Below, one piece after another: positions 1 through 7,914 of a DNA stretch of 10,415 nucleotides (its first letter is position 1; the number at the start of each line of letters is the position of its first letter). The notes beneath the pieces were generated by a model, which saw only the letters and a list, made by a program, of their open reading frames with translations, made no database searches and was not told the origin of the DNA. The stretch lies in the NCBI GenBank assembly GCA_964653595.1, contig CAZZHH010000085.1, positions 1-10,415 on the forward strand, written 5' to 3'. Origin of the DNA: JBAXTE01 sp964653595. Lineage in GTDB: Bacteria; Bacteroidota; Bacteroidia; Bacteroidales; WCHB1-69. Both the position numbers and the translations under genes were made by a program.

Positions 1-17
1 CGGTGGCAATGCCACCG
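1..17. repeat. Perfect 7-bp inverted repeat (hairpin) at window edge
   Basis: CGGTGGC and GCCACCG flank a 3-base AAT loop, giving a strong GC-rich hairpin in otherwise AT-rich DNA. No T-run follows on the plus strand, so a plus-strand intrinsic terminator is not supported. The element may extend to the left of the window. It could be part of a dispersed repeat, or a terminator for a gene off the left edge on the other strand. Confidence 0.5.
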
Positions 18-52
18 ACAACCCCCTCACGATTATCCATAACATATTGATA

Positions 53-80
53 GTCATTCCGAACGAAGTGAGAAATCTTT
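53..80 (+). repeat. Fragment resembling a dispersed intergenic repeat of Bacteroidota
   Basis: The stretch beginning GTCATTCCGAACGAAGTGAG and ending AATCTTT matches, from memory, a phrase that recurs between genes in many Bacteroidota genomes and is sometimes mis-translated as short hypothetical proteins. Only one copy is in this window, so repetition is not shown here. The nearby GC-rich hairpin at 1-17 may belong to the same element. Confidence 0.35.
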
Positions 81-309
81 AAAAATTTTATTTCATTACG
101 TTTTAATCGGACAATAGTGGATAAATATATTATCAATACATTCCTTAATAAGGGATAAATGGAATATGTTTATAGTTAAAAAGTCAATTTGAACAATCTA
201 TCGTTGATAAATAGGGATGATAATAAACAAACCATGGTTAAAAAAGTATTAGTTTTATGTTTTGAAAGTAAATCAATTTTTTATCATTTAACATCAATAC
301 CTATTTAAC

Positions 310-1317
310 ATGCTTAAAATCAACAGATTGTCTCTTTTCTCCATTTTGTTTTCTACGTTAATGTTGACAAGTTGTGTTTCCATGGAGAAGTACAAAGAGT
401 TAGAAAAGAAGCGCAATGATTGTGAAACAGAGTCTAGCAATATAAAAATTGAAAACATAGATCTTAAAAACAAGGTAACCGAATACAATTCCCAAATCGA
501 ACAATTAAGGAAGCAAATTAATGCATTAAAGCAAGATACTTTAACCATGGGTGGGTTGATTCGATCGATGACAGAAGGCTATACCCAGATGAAAAATTCG
601 TACGACGAGTTGCTACTTTCGAACGAAAAGTTATCTTCAGGAAATAAAGACGAAATTCAAAAGATTCTCACTAATATTCAAAAGTTGCAAGAAGATTTAC
701 AAAAGAGGGAAGATCAATTGAGAATTTTGGAAGCTGATTTAGCGAAACGTAAAGCTGATTTTGAGATTGTAAATAGCGAACTCACCAAAAAGGAAGCTAA
801 GTTAATTGAGCTTCAATCCATTTTAGATCAGAAAGATGCAGCTGTAAATGCGTTAAAAACGAAAGTTGCCAATGCGTTGTTAGGTTATCAAAACAATGGC
901 TTAAATGTTTATCAAAAAAACGGAAAAGTTTATGTTTCCATGGATGAAAAGTTGTTGTTTGCAAGTGGAAGTTTTCAAATAGATCCTCGTGGGGAATCGG
1001 CATTAAAAGAGCTATCGAAGATTTTGGAGCAAGATCCGGATATTAATATTATGATAGAAGGTCACACCGATGATGTTCCTTACAATGGTGCAGGTCAAAT
1101 TAGAGACAACTGGGATTTGAGTGTGATGAGAGCTACTACGGTACTTAAGACACTATTACAGAACGGAAAAATTGAACCAAAAAGGCTTACAGCTTCGGGT
1201 AAAGGAGAGTTTTTGCCAATAGAAAATGCAAAGACAAAAGAGGCTAGATCTAAAAATAGAAGAACAGAGATTATTTTAACTCCAAAATTGGATGAACTCT
1301 TTAAAATTTTAGAGTAA
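310..1317 (+). CDS. OmpA-family lipoprotein with coiled-coil stalk (peptidoglycan-binding)
   Basis: A 335-residue envelope protein that probably tethers the outer membrane to the cell wall. The N-terminus is a lipoprotein signal with lipobox LTSC, so Cys22 should be lipidated. Residues about 25-185 are rich in K, E, Q and L in heptad-like spacing, which suggests a long coiled coil. Residues about 213-327 form an OmpA C-terminal domain: LLFASGSFQI, GHTDD (251-255), NWDLSVMRA (267-275) and NRRTEI (316-321). By comparison with OmpA, Asp254 and Arg274 should contact diaminopimelate of peptidoglycan. The ATG at 310 is chosen because it gives a full signal peptide; there is no clear Shine-Dalgarno, as is usual in this phylum. 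The next lipoprotein gene starts 3 bases after the stop, so the two are probably co-transcribed. Related proteins are often annotated as MotB-like, but no transmembrane helix or flagellar context supports that role. The domain call is firm; the exact role is inferred. Confidence 0.93.
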   Translation: MLKINRLSLFSILFSTLMLTSCVSMEKYKELEKKRNDCETESSNIKIENIDLKNKVTEYNSQIEQLRKQINALKQDTLTMGGLIRSMTEGYTQMKNSYDELLLSNEKLSSGNKDEIQKILTNIQKLQEDLQKREDQLRILEADLAKRKADFEIVNSELTKKEAKLIELQSILDQKDAAVNALKTKVANALLGYQNNGLNVYQKNGKVYVSMDEKLLFASGSFQIDPRGESALKELSKILEQDPDINIMIEGHTDDVPYNGAGQIRDNWDLSVMRATTVLKTLLQNGKIEPKRLTASGKGEFLPIENAKTKEARSKNRRTEIILTPKLDELFKILE

Positions 1318-1320
1318 AAG

Positions 1321-1809
1321 ATGAGAAATTTTTATTTCCTAATTCTGTCAATGCTTATTTTAGCAAGTTGTTCTTCCCCTGAAAAACGATTAGAGAAGAA
1401 GTTGATGACAACGATTAAAAGCTACATGGATGTTAACAAAGGGAAACAAGATGTAGTTGATAGTATTGTGATTTTGGATATCGACACGCTCACACCAGCT
1501 ACCTATTTATTCCTTTATCAACAATCGTTACTCAACAAAGCAGAGTTATTGACTCAGAAACTATCCAAAATGGAAGAGGATACCGATTCTGATGAATTTA
1601 AAACGCTAAGTTTTGAAAACGCAAAAACTCAAATTAAAATAGATAGTTGCACCAAAGTATTAGAAAATTCAACTGTTGAAAATGGAATTGTATGGGGCTA
1701 TTTTGTAATAACAAAAGTGTATATAAAACATCCAGACAACACTCCGGAAATACTAGACATTGGATTTCCAATAACCGAAGATTATAAAGTGTATGAAATG
1801 GATTTATAA
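1321..1809 (+). CDS. Small lipoprotein of unknown function
   Basis: A 162-residue protein that I do not recognise as a named family. Residues 1-16 form a hydrophobic signal ending in lipobox LASC, with Cys17 the lipidated residue and Ser18 next to it, compatible with outer-membrane sorting. No acidic lipoprotein-export motif for surface display follows the cysteine. The mature part starts with a basic helix (EKRLEKKLMTTIKSYM), continues with a helical, charged middle section (about 65-115), and ends in a strand-rich region (about 122-160, VWGYFVITKVYIKH). This helix-then-sheet pattern is loosely like small periplasmic fold domains, but that is only an impression. It begins 3 bases after the OmpA-like gene and ends 33 bases before the radical SAM gene, so it is very likely in one transcript with them and may be a partner of the OmpA-like lipoprotein. 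Confidence 0.85.
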   Translation: MRNFYFLILSMLILASCSSPEKRLEKKLMTTIKSYMDVNKGKQDVVDSIVILDIDTLTPATYLFLYQQSLLNKAELLTQKLSKMEEDTDSDEFKTLSFENAKTQIKIDSCTKVLENSTVENGIVWGYFVITKVYIKHPDNTPEILDIGFPITEDYKVYEMDL

Positions 1810-1842
1810 ATACTTTTTCATTATTCAACTTTAATCAATAGA

Positions 1843-2838
1843 ATGCGTCATTATCATATTCCCATATTTATTCCCGATTATGGTTGTCCATTTCGTTGCA
1901 TTTTTTGCAATCAACACACCATTACCTCCACCCCTATCGTCCCAAAATCTGCAGAAGTAGAAGCAATAGTAGATAAATGGCTAACTACTATTTCGGAAAA
2001 AGATTCGGTAGTGGAAGTTGCATTTTTTGGCGGAAATTTCACTGGAATACCACTTTCAGAACAGGTTCGATACTTAGAAGCAGTACAACCATTTCTTCAG
2101 AGTGGGCAAATAAGCGGAATTAGAATATCTACCCGCCCAGATGCAATTAACGAAAATATATTATTGCAACTTAAATCGTTGGGAGTAAAAACGATAGAAC
2201 TCGGTGCTCAGTCGTTTAGCGATGAGGTTCTGAGATCATCACAAAGAGGACACACTGCATCGGATATTGTAAAAGCATCCTTGTTGATTTTGAAGCATGG
2301 TTTTGCTTTAGGTTTACAAATGATGGTTGGGTTGCCAAACGACAATCCTCAAAAAGCTTTAAACACGGCACAACAAATTGTGAATTTAGGAGCAACGGAG
2401 ACTAGGATTTATCCGGTATTGGTGATAAAAAACACACTTTTAGAAACCCAATATATAAAAGGAGAATACACTCCCTTATCGCTCGATGAAGCAGTAGAGG
2501 CAACTGTGCCCATCTATAAGCTATTTCAAAAAAACGATGTGAAAATATTAAAGGTAGGCTTACATCCAACGGAAGGATTTAACTCAGGAAAGGACTTGGT
2601 AGCTGGGCCTTATCATCCAAATTTTCGAGAACTGGTATTAAGCAAAATTTGGGAAGAGAGATTTTTTTCTATTAAACCAAATAGCTCCATCGCTATTCAT
2701 GTGAACCCCCTAGATGTGAATCATGCAGTTGGGTTTGGGAGTATAAATAAACACCTGTTGGCGCAAAAATCAATCGAAGTTGATTTTATTCGTGATCATT
2801 CTATCTTAAGAGACCAGTTTTATGTTGATTATTTGTGA
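1843..2838 (+). CDS. Elp3-like radical SAM protein without acetyltransferase domain
   Basis: A 331-residue cytosolic radical SAM enzyme. Cys15, Cys19 and Cys22 form the CX3CX2C motif (GCPFRCIFC) that binds the [4Fe-4S] cluster, placed unusually close to the N-terminus as in the Elp3-like (COG1243) group. Further family motifs are FFGGNFTG (61-68), STRPD (96-100), GAQS (121-124), MVGLP (161-165), RIYPVLVIK (188-196), GLHPTE (239-244) and AGPYHPNF (254-261). True Elp3 is about 550 residues with a C-terminal GNAT domain and modifies tRNA wobble uridine; this protein stops before any GNAT domain. From memory, the closest matching pattern is a stand-alone family common in Clostridia whose substrate is not known to me. 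The ATG is fixed by the family-typical opening HYHIPIFIP. The 3' end overlaps the next gene by 17 bases, implying coupled translation. The radical SAM call is certain; the reaction is unknown. Confidence 0.93.
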   Translation: MRHYHIPIFIPDYGCPFRCIFCNQHTITSTPIVPKSAEVEAIVDKWLTTISEKDSVVEVAFFGGNFTGIPLSEQVRYLEAVQPFLQSGQISGIRISTRPDAINENILLQLKSLGVKTIELGAQSFSDEVLRSSQRGHTASDIVKASLLILKHGFALGLQMMVGLPNDNPQKALNTAQQIVNLGATETRIYPVLVIKNTLLETQYIKGEYTPLSLDEAVEATVPIYKLFQKNDVKILKVGLHPTEGFNSGKDLVAGPYHPNFRELVLSKIWEERFFSIKPNSSIAIHVNPLDVNHAVGFGSINKHLLAQKSIEVDFIRDHSILRDQFYVDYL

Positions 2839-3514
2839 TTTTAGAACACCCAAAACTGCGATTGCAGAACTTTCAAAAAGAGGAAAAGTAGAGCTGTTTA
2901 AAAGCGAAATTCTTGCAAACTCCCCTTTACAGGGTCATCCAGATCTTTTTATGTGTCAAACTCCATCGAGGTTAATTCTTGCTCCAAATATTCCAAAAGA
3001 CGTACTAAACTCAATTTTAGAACAAAAAATTCCTTTTGTTTTTGGGGAACTACCCACAGACATAAGTCATCCAGGAATTGCTCGTTATAATGCTATCGTT
3101 ACCCAAAAAGTAACTATATGCAATCCGAAATCAGTAGATGAAAAAATATTAGAATTATCGGGTAACAACCAACAAATTGAAGTAAAACAGAGCTATAACA
3201 GGTGTAGTACGGTTGCGATAACAGACGATAAATTTTTAACATCGGATGTAAAAACACACACTCAATTAGAGAAAAAGGGGTTCGAAAGTATCTTAATTGA
3301 TCCGAAATCTATAAAACTAGAGGGATATTCTCATGGTCTGTTTGGGGGATGTGTGGGTGTATGCAAACCATCAAAGACAGTATATATTACGGGATCGCTT
3401 TCTTCCATTGAGAACCGAAGAGATGTTGTAACTTTAGTAGAAATTGCTGGTTATACAATAATGGAATTTTCCAATTTTTCGCTACTAGATGTTGGGGGCA
3501 TTTTTTTTATTTGA
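2822..3514 (+). CDS. DUF6873-like GME-fold protein (function unknown)
   Basis: A 230-residue soluble protein with no signal peptide or membrane segment. It matches, from memory, the DUF6873 family assigned to the GME (guanidine-modifying enzyme) fold: opening CDFRTP near the N-terminus, GHPD (38-41), YNRCS (125-129), TSD (140-142), YSHGLFGGC (169-177), a TG turn (190-191) and a closing LDVGGI (222-227). GME enzymes include arginine deiminase and amidinotransferases, which use Asp/Glu/His and a Cys nucleophile. Here Asp142 and His171 are plausible active-site residues, but the usual C-terminal catalytic Cys is not evident; Cys177 and Cys181 are the only candidates in the second half. The ATG at 2822 lies inside the end of the radical SAM gene (17-base overlap) and keeps the family-like N-terminus. 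The stop follows a T8 run. Family call moderate to good; activity not predictable. Confidence 0.8.
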   Translation: MLIICDFRTPKTAIAELSKRGKVELFKSEILANSPLQGHPDLFMCQTPSRLILAPNIPKDVLNSILEQKIPFVFGELPTDISHPGIARYNAIVTQKVTICNPKSVDEKILELSGNNQQIEVKQSYNRCSTVAITDDKFLTSDVKTHTQLEKKGFESILIDPKSIKLEGYSHGLFGGCVGVCKPSKTVYITGSLSSIENRRDVVTLVEIAGYTIMEFSNFSLLDVGGIFFI

Positions 3515-3630
3515 TCCTAAATCAAACCCAAAATAGCAAAAAAAGTATTTAGATTTTACTCTCTATCACGAATAGCACTTTTTTGAAAATCAGAATAAAG
3601 GGAAAAAAACGACATGAAGCAAAAAATGAG

Positions 3631-3638
3631 TATTTTTG
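3631..3638 (+). promoter_or_regulatory. Candidate Bacteroidota -7 box (TAnnTTTG) for the efflux operon
   Basis: TATTTTTG matches the TAnnTTTG -7 consensus of the primary sigma factor in Bacteroidota and lies 95 bases before the membrane-fusion gene, inside the only sizeable gap before the operon. No TTTG/TTG -33 element is seen 19-23 bases upstream. In DNA this AT-rich a chance match is possible. Confidence 0.3.
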
Positions 3639-3732
3639 TCTGTTAGTATCATTTTTTAAATAGATAAATTGATCATCCACCGCAAGTTTTTTGATTCGAA
3701 AATGTCTATAAACTCTTAACAAATGGAGAATT

Positions 3733-4803
3733 ATGAATAAAACTTTAAAATTTGGACTCTTTTTTACTCTTCTGATAATTATTTTGGGAGCAATCAAGCT
3801 ATTTTTTCTTTCGAATAGCGCAGAAAATGAAAAGAAACAAGCAGGTAGTGGTAAAGACAAGAAAGTACAACCAGTTACAATATACATCACCAAAACAGAG
3901 ACGATTGAAAACAAAATCAAATCCGCTGGAACGGTGATATCCGATATGGAGGCACAACTGAAGCCGGAAGTATCCGGAAGAGTCGTTAAAATTTCCTTTT
4001 CAGAAGGCAAATCGGTTCGTAAGGGGCAACTGCTTGTTAAGTTAAACGACACCGATTTGCAAGCACAATTACGAAAAATAAAAATTCAATTAAAATTGCT
4101 GGCAGACAAGGAAGTTCGTTTGAAAAAGTTGCTTCAAATTAACGGAGCAAGTCAAGAGGAATATGATAACAACTTTTCTCAATTAGAATCCACAAAAGCC
4201 GACATCGACTTGTTGCAAGCTCAAATTGACAAAACAGAAATTAGAGCACCCTTTGATGGAATAGTAGGTTTAAAATCCATAGACGAAGGTCAGTACATTA
4301 CCCCGAACATATTGGTAGCATCAATCCAAAAGATAAATCCGGTTAAAATTGACTTTTCTATTCCAGAGCAATATGCCTCTCTTCTACGTCAGAATTCAAA
4401 TGTTTCTTTTACTTTAAAAGGGAACAACGAAAAACATCACGCTTCGATTTACGCTATAGATCCCAAAATTGATGCAAGCACACGTTCTTTGCTAATACGT
4501 GCAAGGTGCGATAATCCAAAAGGAAATATCTTTCCCGGTGCTTTTGCCGAAGTAGAATTAACCTTGCAAAACACAGAGAATGCCTTATTGATTCCATCTG
4601 AATCCATAATCCCAATTTTGAAAGGACAAAAAGTATTTCTTTATAAAAACGGCAAAGCAAAAGAAGTCAAGGTAAAATGTGGTATTCGCACTGCCGACCG
4701 CATTGAGATTTTGGAAGGAATTTTGGCAGGCGATACGGTTATAACATCGGGAATTATGCAAATTAAAGACGGGTCGGCCGTTAAAATTACAAAAAAGAGA
4801 TAA
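3733..4803 (+). CDS. RND efflux periplasmic adaptor (HlyD/AcrA-type membrane-fusion protein)
   Basis: A 356-residue adaptor that joins the inner-membrane pump to the outer-membrane channel. Residues 7-26 are a hydrophobic N-terminal segment without a lipobox Cys, so it is an uncleaved anchor or a signal peptide rather than a lipoprotein. The lipoyl half-motifs are KPEVSGRVVKISFSEGKSV (77-95) and IRAPFDGIVGLKSIDEGQYI (170-189). Between them, about 107-168, is a short alpha-helical hairpin. The beta-barrel follows, with the family-typical IDPKIDASTRSLLIRA (242-257), then a membrane-proximal domain from PSESIIPI (288) to the end. Length is near the usual 350-400. The start is supported by GGAGA at 3725-3729 just upstream. 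It is the first gene of a three-gene operon, 24 bases before the pump gene. No substrate can be read from the sequence. Confidence 0.95.
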   Translation: MNKTLKFGLFFTLLIIILGAIKLFFLSNSAENEKKQAGSGKDKKVQPVTIYITKTETIENKIKSAGTVISDMEAQLKPEVSGRVVKISFSEGKSVRKGQLLVKLNDTDLQAQLRKIKIQLKLLADKEVRLKKLLQINGASQEEYDNNFSQLESTKADIDLLQAQIDKTEIRAPFDGIVGLKSIDEGQYITPNILVASIQKINPVKIDFSIPEQYASLLRQNSNVSFTLKGNNEKHHASIYAIDPKIDASTRSLLIRARCDNPKGNIFPGAFAEVELTLQNTENALLIPSESIIPILKGQKVFLYKNGKAKEVKVKCGIRTADRIEILEGILAGDTVITSGIMQIKDGSAVKITKKR

Positions 4804-4827
4804 CTACATTAATAACCAATTTTTCAC

Positions 4828-7800
4828 ATGAGTATTTCATCAACAAGTATTAAAAGGCCTGTTCTAACCATTGTAATATCGATTCTAATCGTTCTCTTTG
4901 GCGTTGTGGGTTATAGCTTTTTGGGGCTTCGTGAATATCCTGCAATAGATCCTCCTGTGATTACTGTTTCCACTTCTTATTCTGGGGCAAATCCGGATGT
5001 AATTGAAACACAGATAACCGAGCCTCTAGAGGAATCCATCAATGGTATCGACGGAATTCGCTCTCTTACCTCAGCAAGTAGTATGGGTTCGAGTGTCATC
5101 ACCGTTGAATTCAACTTGGGCGTCGACATGGAAGCTGCGGCAAACGACGTTCGAGATAGAGTTTCACGAGCCAGCAGGCTATTACCACAAGATTTAGCTG
5201 CTCCACCGGTCGTATCCAAATCAGACGCTAATTCCGATGCAATTTTAATGACTACCTTGCAAAGCAACTCTCGTAGCCACATGGAAGTAAGTTATTGGGC
5301 TTCTTCATATATTAAAGAGCGGATTCAAACCATTCCTGGAGTAAGCCAGATTCAAATTTGGGGAGAAAAAAAATATGCCATGCGTATTTGGCTAGATCCA
5401 TCAAAAATGGCTTCCTATAACATAACCCCAATGGACGTTAAACAAGCTTTCGACAGGGAACATATCGAATTGCCATCTGGAAGAATACAAGGGGATGCCA
5501 CCGAGTTGAATATTCGCACCATGGGTCGCATGGAAAAAATGGAAGAGTTCGACAACATAATTCTCAAGACCATAGGAGATAAAATTATCCGATTAAAAGA
5601 TGTTGGAGAAGCATTATTAGGACCAGAGAATGAAGAAACAGTTATGCGACAATCCGGAGTTCCGATGATTGGTATTGCCATCATCCCTCTACCCGATGCT
5701 AATTATATTGATATTGCGGATGAATTTTATAAACGCCTTGACAAAATTAAAGAAGAAATTCCAAAAGATTTTGAGCTTAACATTGCAATAGACTCCACCA
5801 AATTTATACGCAATTCTGTAAAAGAGGTTGAGGAGACTGTGTTGTTGGCTTTTGTGTTGGTTTTGCTTGTAATTTATCTTTTTTTACGCAGTTGGCGCTC
5901 CACGTTGATACCAGTGATGGCGATACCAATTTCGCTAATATCTGCATTCTTTATCATGTACTTAGCGGGGTTTTCAATTAATATTCTAACTCTTTTGGCC
6001 ATTGTTTTAGCAACCGGATTGGTGGTAGACGATGCTATCGTAGTATTAGAAAACATCTACACCAAAATTGAAGAAGGAATGTCGCCTATTGAAGCTAGTT
6101 TTAAAGGCTCAAAAGAGATTTATTTTGCCATCATTTCGACTACAGTAACTCTTGCCGCCGTTTTTCTACCAATCATCTTTTTGGAAGGCTTTACCGGTAG
6201 ACTTTTTCGAGAGTTTGGTGTTGTGCTGGCTGGTACCATTATTATCTCAGCAGTGGTGTCTCTGACGCTTACGCCCATGGTAAGCTCTCGACTTTTAAAA
6301 AAAGAGCAAAAAAAATCTTGGTTTTATAATTTCTCTGAAAAATACTTTGTAGCTTTTTCTAAAGGCTATGGAGATACCTTAAAAAGTTTTATGAGTCGTA
6401 GATGGTTAGCATTTCCTATCATTGTCGGAATTTCTTCTTTGATCTTTTTTGTGGGCAGATTCATTCCTACAGAATTATCCCCGATGGAAGATCGGGGTCT
6501 GATGCGACTAAACGTTTTGGCTCCTGAAGGAGCTTCTTTCAATTATACAGACAAAGTAGTTCAAGAAGCGATAAAAATTATCTTGGACTCGGTACCAGAA
6601 GTGGAAATACTTATCACCAACACAGCGCCAGGACATTTAGGCAGTGGCAACACAAACAGAGCATTTGGAAGAATTATTATCTCAGACAAAAATAATCGCA
6701 AACGAAGTCAGAAGGAGATTGCTGCCTTTCTTACCAAAAAATTTAGTTCCATCCCTTCTGCCAAAGTTTTTGTAATACAAGATCAGTCCATTGGTAGCGG
6801 AATTAGAGGAGGATTGCCCATTCAGTTTGTCATTCAAGCTTCAAGCATGGAGAAATTAAGAACTTTTCTCCCTAAATTTATGGACGAGGTAAACAAAAGT
6901 AAAGTCTTACAGACAGCAGATGCCAATTTAAAATTCAACAAACCTGAAATTAACATCCAAATAAACAGAGACAAAGCAAAAATACTGGGAGTTTCGGTAC
7001 AGGAAGTGGCCCAAACACTACAGCTATATTTGAGCGAATATCGATTGGGATATTTCACCATGAATGGAAAGCAATTTCAGATCATTGGCCAGGCTCCTCG
7101 TGAAAGTCGCGACGAACCAAATGATTTAAACTCCATATATGTAAGAAGTAAAAATGGTGAATTAATTCCACTCAACAGCTTGGTTGACCAAAAAGAAGAG
7201 AGTTCACCACCAGCTTTATATCATTTCAATCGTTATAAAGCAGCAACAATCACAGCAGGCCTAGCTGCAGGATATACATTGGGCGATGGAAATAAGGAGA
7301 TGAAACGAATAGCAGACAAAATTTTAGATGAGACATTTACCACTGCTTTTGCTGGACAGTCTCGTGATTTTGAAGAGAGTTCCTCAAACATCCTTTTTGC
7401 GCTTATTCTTGCCTTGATACTGATTTATTTAGTATTGTCGGCTCAGTTTGAGAGCTTCCGCGACCCATTTATTATCATGCTTACGGTGCCTCTTGCCATG
7501 GCTGGAGCTGTTTTATCCTTATGGTATTTTAACCAAACGATAAACATCTTTAGCGAAATTGGAATTATCATGCTAATTGGCTTGGTAACCAAAAACGGAA
7601 TTTTAATTGTGGAATTTGCCAACCAAAAGAGAGAAGCAGGATTCTCCATTAAAAATGCAGTAATTCAAGCTGCAGAAGCAAGATTTCGTCCAATTTTAAT
7701 GACAAGTTTGGCCACCATGCTAGGAGCCATTCCTATTGCTCTTGCTCTTGGGGCCGGAGCCGAAAGTCGCACTAGTCTTGGAATCGTAATTATTTTTGGG

Positions 7801-7914
7801 TTGTTGTTTTCTCTCGTACTTACTCTTTTTGTGATTCCTGCAATGTATACTTTTTTAACAAGCAAAAAAGATCGCACATTCGTTTCCGAAGAAAATTCTG
7901 ATGAAAAAAAATGA
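4828..7914 (+). CDS. RND multidrug efflux pump, HAE1/AcrB-type inner-membrane permease
   Basis: A 1028-residue proton-driven pump, close to the usual 1020-1050. It has the duplicated RND plan: TM1 at about 11-31, a large periplasmic loop (about 40-335), TM2-TM6 (about 337-490), a cytoplasmic connector, TM7 (about 526-543), a second periplasmic loop (about 550-850), and TM8-TM12 (about 853-1010). The proton-relay residues are present: Asp401-Asp402 in GLVVDDAIVVLEN (TM4) and Lys922 in GLVTKNGILIVEF (TM10). Other hallmarks are REYPAIDPPVITV (35-47), NDVRDRVSRA (106-115), GRLFREFG (457-464) and SAQFESFRDPF (871-881). The N-terminus SISSTSIKRPV is typical, fixing the start although no Shine-Dalgarno is visible. 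It contacts the adaptor encoded upstream and the channel encoded downstream. The last codons are an A8 run and the stop overlaps the next start (ATGA). Drugs, bile salts or other amphiphiles are the likely substrates by family only. Confidence 0.97.
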   Translation: MSISSTSIKRPVLTIVISILIVLFGVVGYSFLGLREYPAIDPPVITVSTSYSGANPDVIETQITEPLEESINGIDGIRSLTSASSMGSSVITVEFNLGVDMEAAANDVRDRVSRASRLLPQDLAAPPVVSKSDANSDAILMTTLQSNSRSHMEVSYWASSYIKERIQTIPGVSQIQIWGEKKYAMRIWLDPSKMASYNITPMDVKQAFDREHIELPSGRIQGDATELNIRTMGRMEKMEEFDNIILKTIGDKIIRLKDVGEALLGPENEETVMRQSGVPMIGIAIIPLPDANYIDIADEFYKRLDKIKEEIPKDFELNIAIDSTKFIRNSVKEVEETVLLAFVLVLLVIYLFLRSWRSTLIPVMAIPISLISAFFIMYLAGFSINILTLLAIVLATGLVVDDAIVVLENIYTKIEEGMSPIEASFKGSKEIYFAIISTTVTLAAVFLPIIFLEGFTGRLFREFGVVLAGTIIISAVVSLTLTPMVSSRLLKKEQKKSWFYNFSEKYFVAFSKGYGDTLKSFMSRRWLAFPIIVGISSLIFFVGRFIPTELSPMEDRGLMRLNVLAPEGASFNYTDKVVQEAIKIILDSVPEVEILITNTAPGHLGSGNTNRAFGRIIISDKNNRKRSQKEIAAFLTKKFSSIPSAKVFVIQDQSIGSGIRGGLPIQFVIQASSMEKLRTFLPKFMDEVNKSKVLQTADANLKFNKPEINIQINRDKAKILGVSVQEVAQTLQLYLSEYRLGYFTMNGKQFQIIGQAPRESRDEPNDLNSIYVRSKNGELIPLNSLVDQKEESSPPALYHFNRYKAATITAGLAAGYTLGDGNKEMKRIADKILDETFTTAFAGQSRDFEESSSNILFALILALILIYLVLSAQFESFRDPFIIMLTVPLAMAGAVLSLWYFNQTINIFSEIGIIMLIGLVTKNGILIVEFANQKREAGFSIKNAVIQAAEARFRPILMTSLATMLGAIPIALALGAGAESRTSLGIVIIFGLLFSLVLTLFVIPAMYTFLTSKKDRTFVSEENSDEKK

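Larger units (their letters stand above)
1..309. other. Intergenic region upstream of the OmpA-like gene
   Basis: No gene is supported here. A plus-strand frame is open from base 2 to a stop at 80-82 (26 codons, ending VIPNEVRNL). It could be the tail of a gene off the left edge, but its last codons are only the translation of the repeat-like stretch at 53-80. A minus-strand frame starting at 57 also runs off the edge and cannot be judged. Bases 83-309 are very AT-rich and hold small inverted repeats (for example GATAA...TTATC at 120-134 and CCTTA/TAAGG at 143-153). The promoter of the downstream gene cluster should lie here, but no convincing -33/-7 pair was found; the closest is TATGTTTTG shortly before the gene, one base off the TAnnTTTG pattern. 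Confidence 0.5.

Noticed and set aside
120..224. Three copies of GATAAAT (120, 154, 206) and a GATGATAAT in the upstream region
   Set aside because: Short AT-rich words with irregular spacing (34 and 52 bases); chance is a sufficient explanation.
234..308. 24-codon plus-strand ORF ending one base before the OmpA-like start
   Set aside because: It has no recognisable features and no ribosome site; in such AT-rich DNA a short open frame is expected. A leader peptide cannot be excluded but has no support.
3501..3508. T8 tract as a phase-variation switch in the GME-fold gene
   Set aside because: It lies in the last four codons, so slippage would change only the extreme C-terminus.
3510..3526. 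TTTGAT/ATCAAA hairpin at the end of the GME-fold gene
   Set aside because: The stem is AT-rich and only 6 bp, and the T8 run precedes it instead of following it, so it does not have the layout of an intrinsic terminator.
3539..3584. AAAAAAGT...ACTTTTTT inverted repeat as a terminator
   Set aside because: The stem has a single GC pair and a 30-base loop, too weak to claim.
3549..4052. 167-codon minus-strand ORF
   Set aside because: Most of it lies opposite the clearly real adaptor gene, and its translation shows no family motif.
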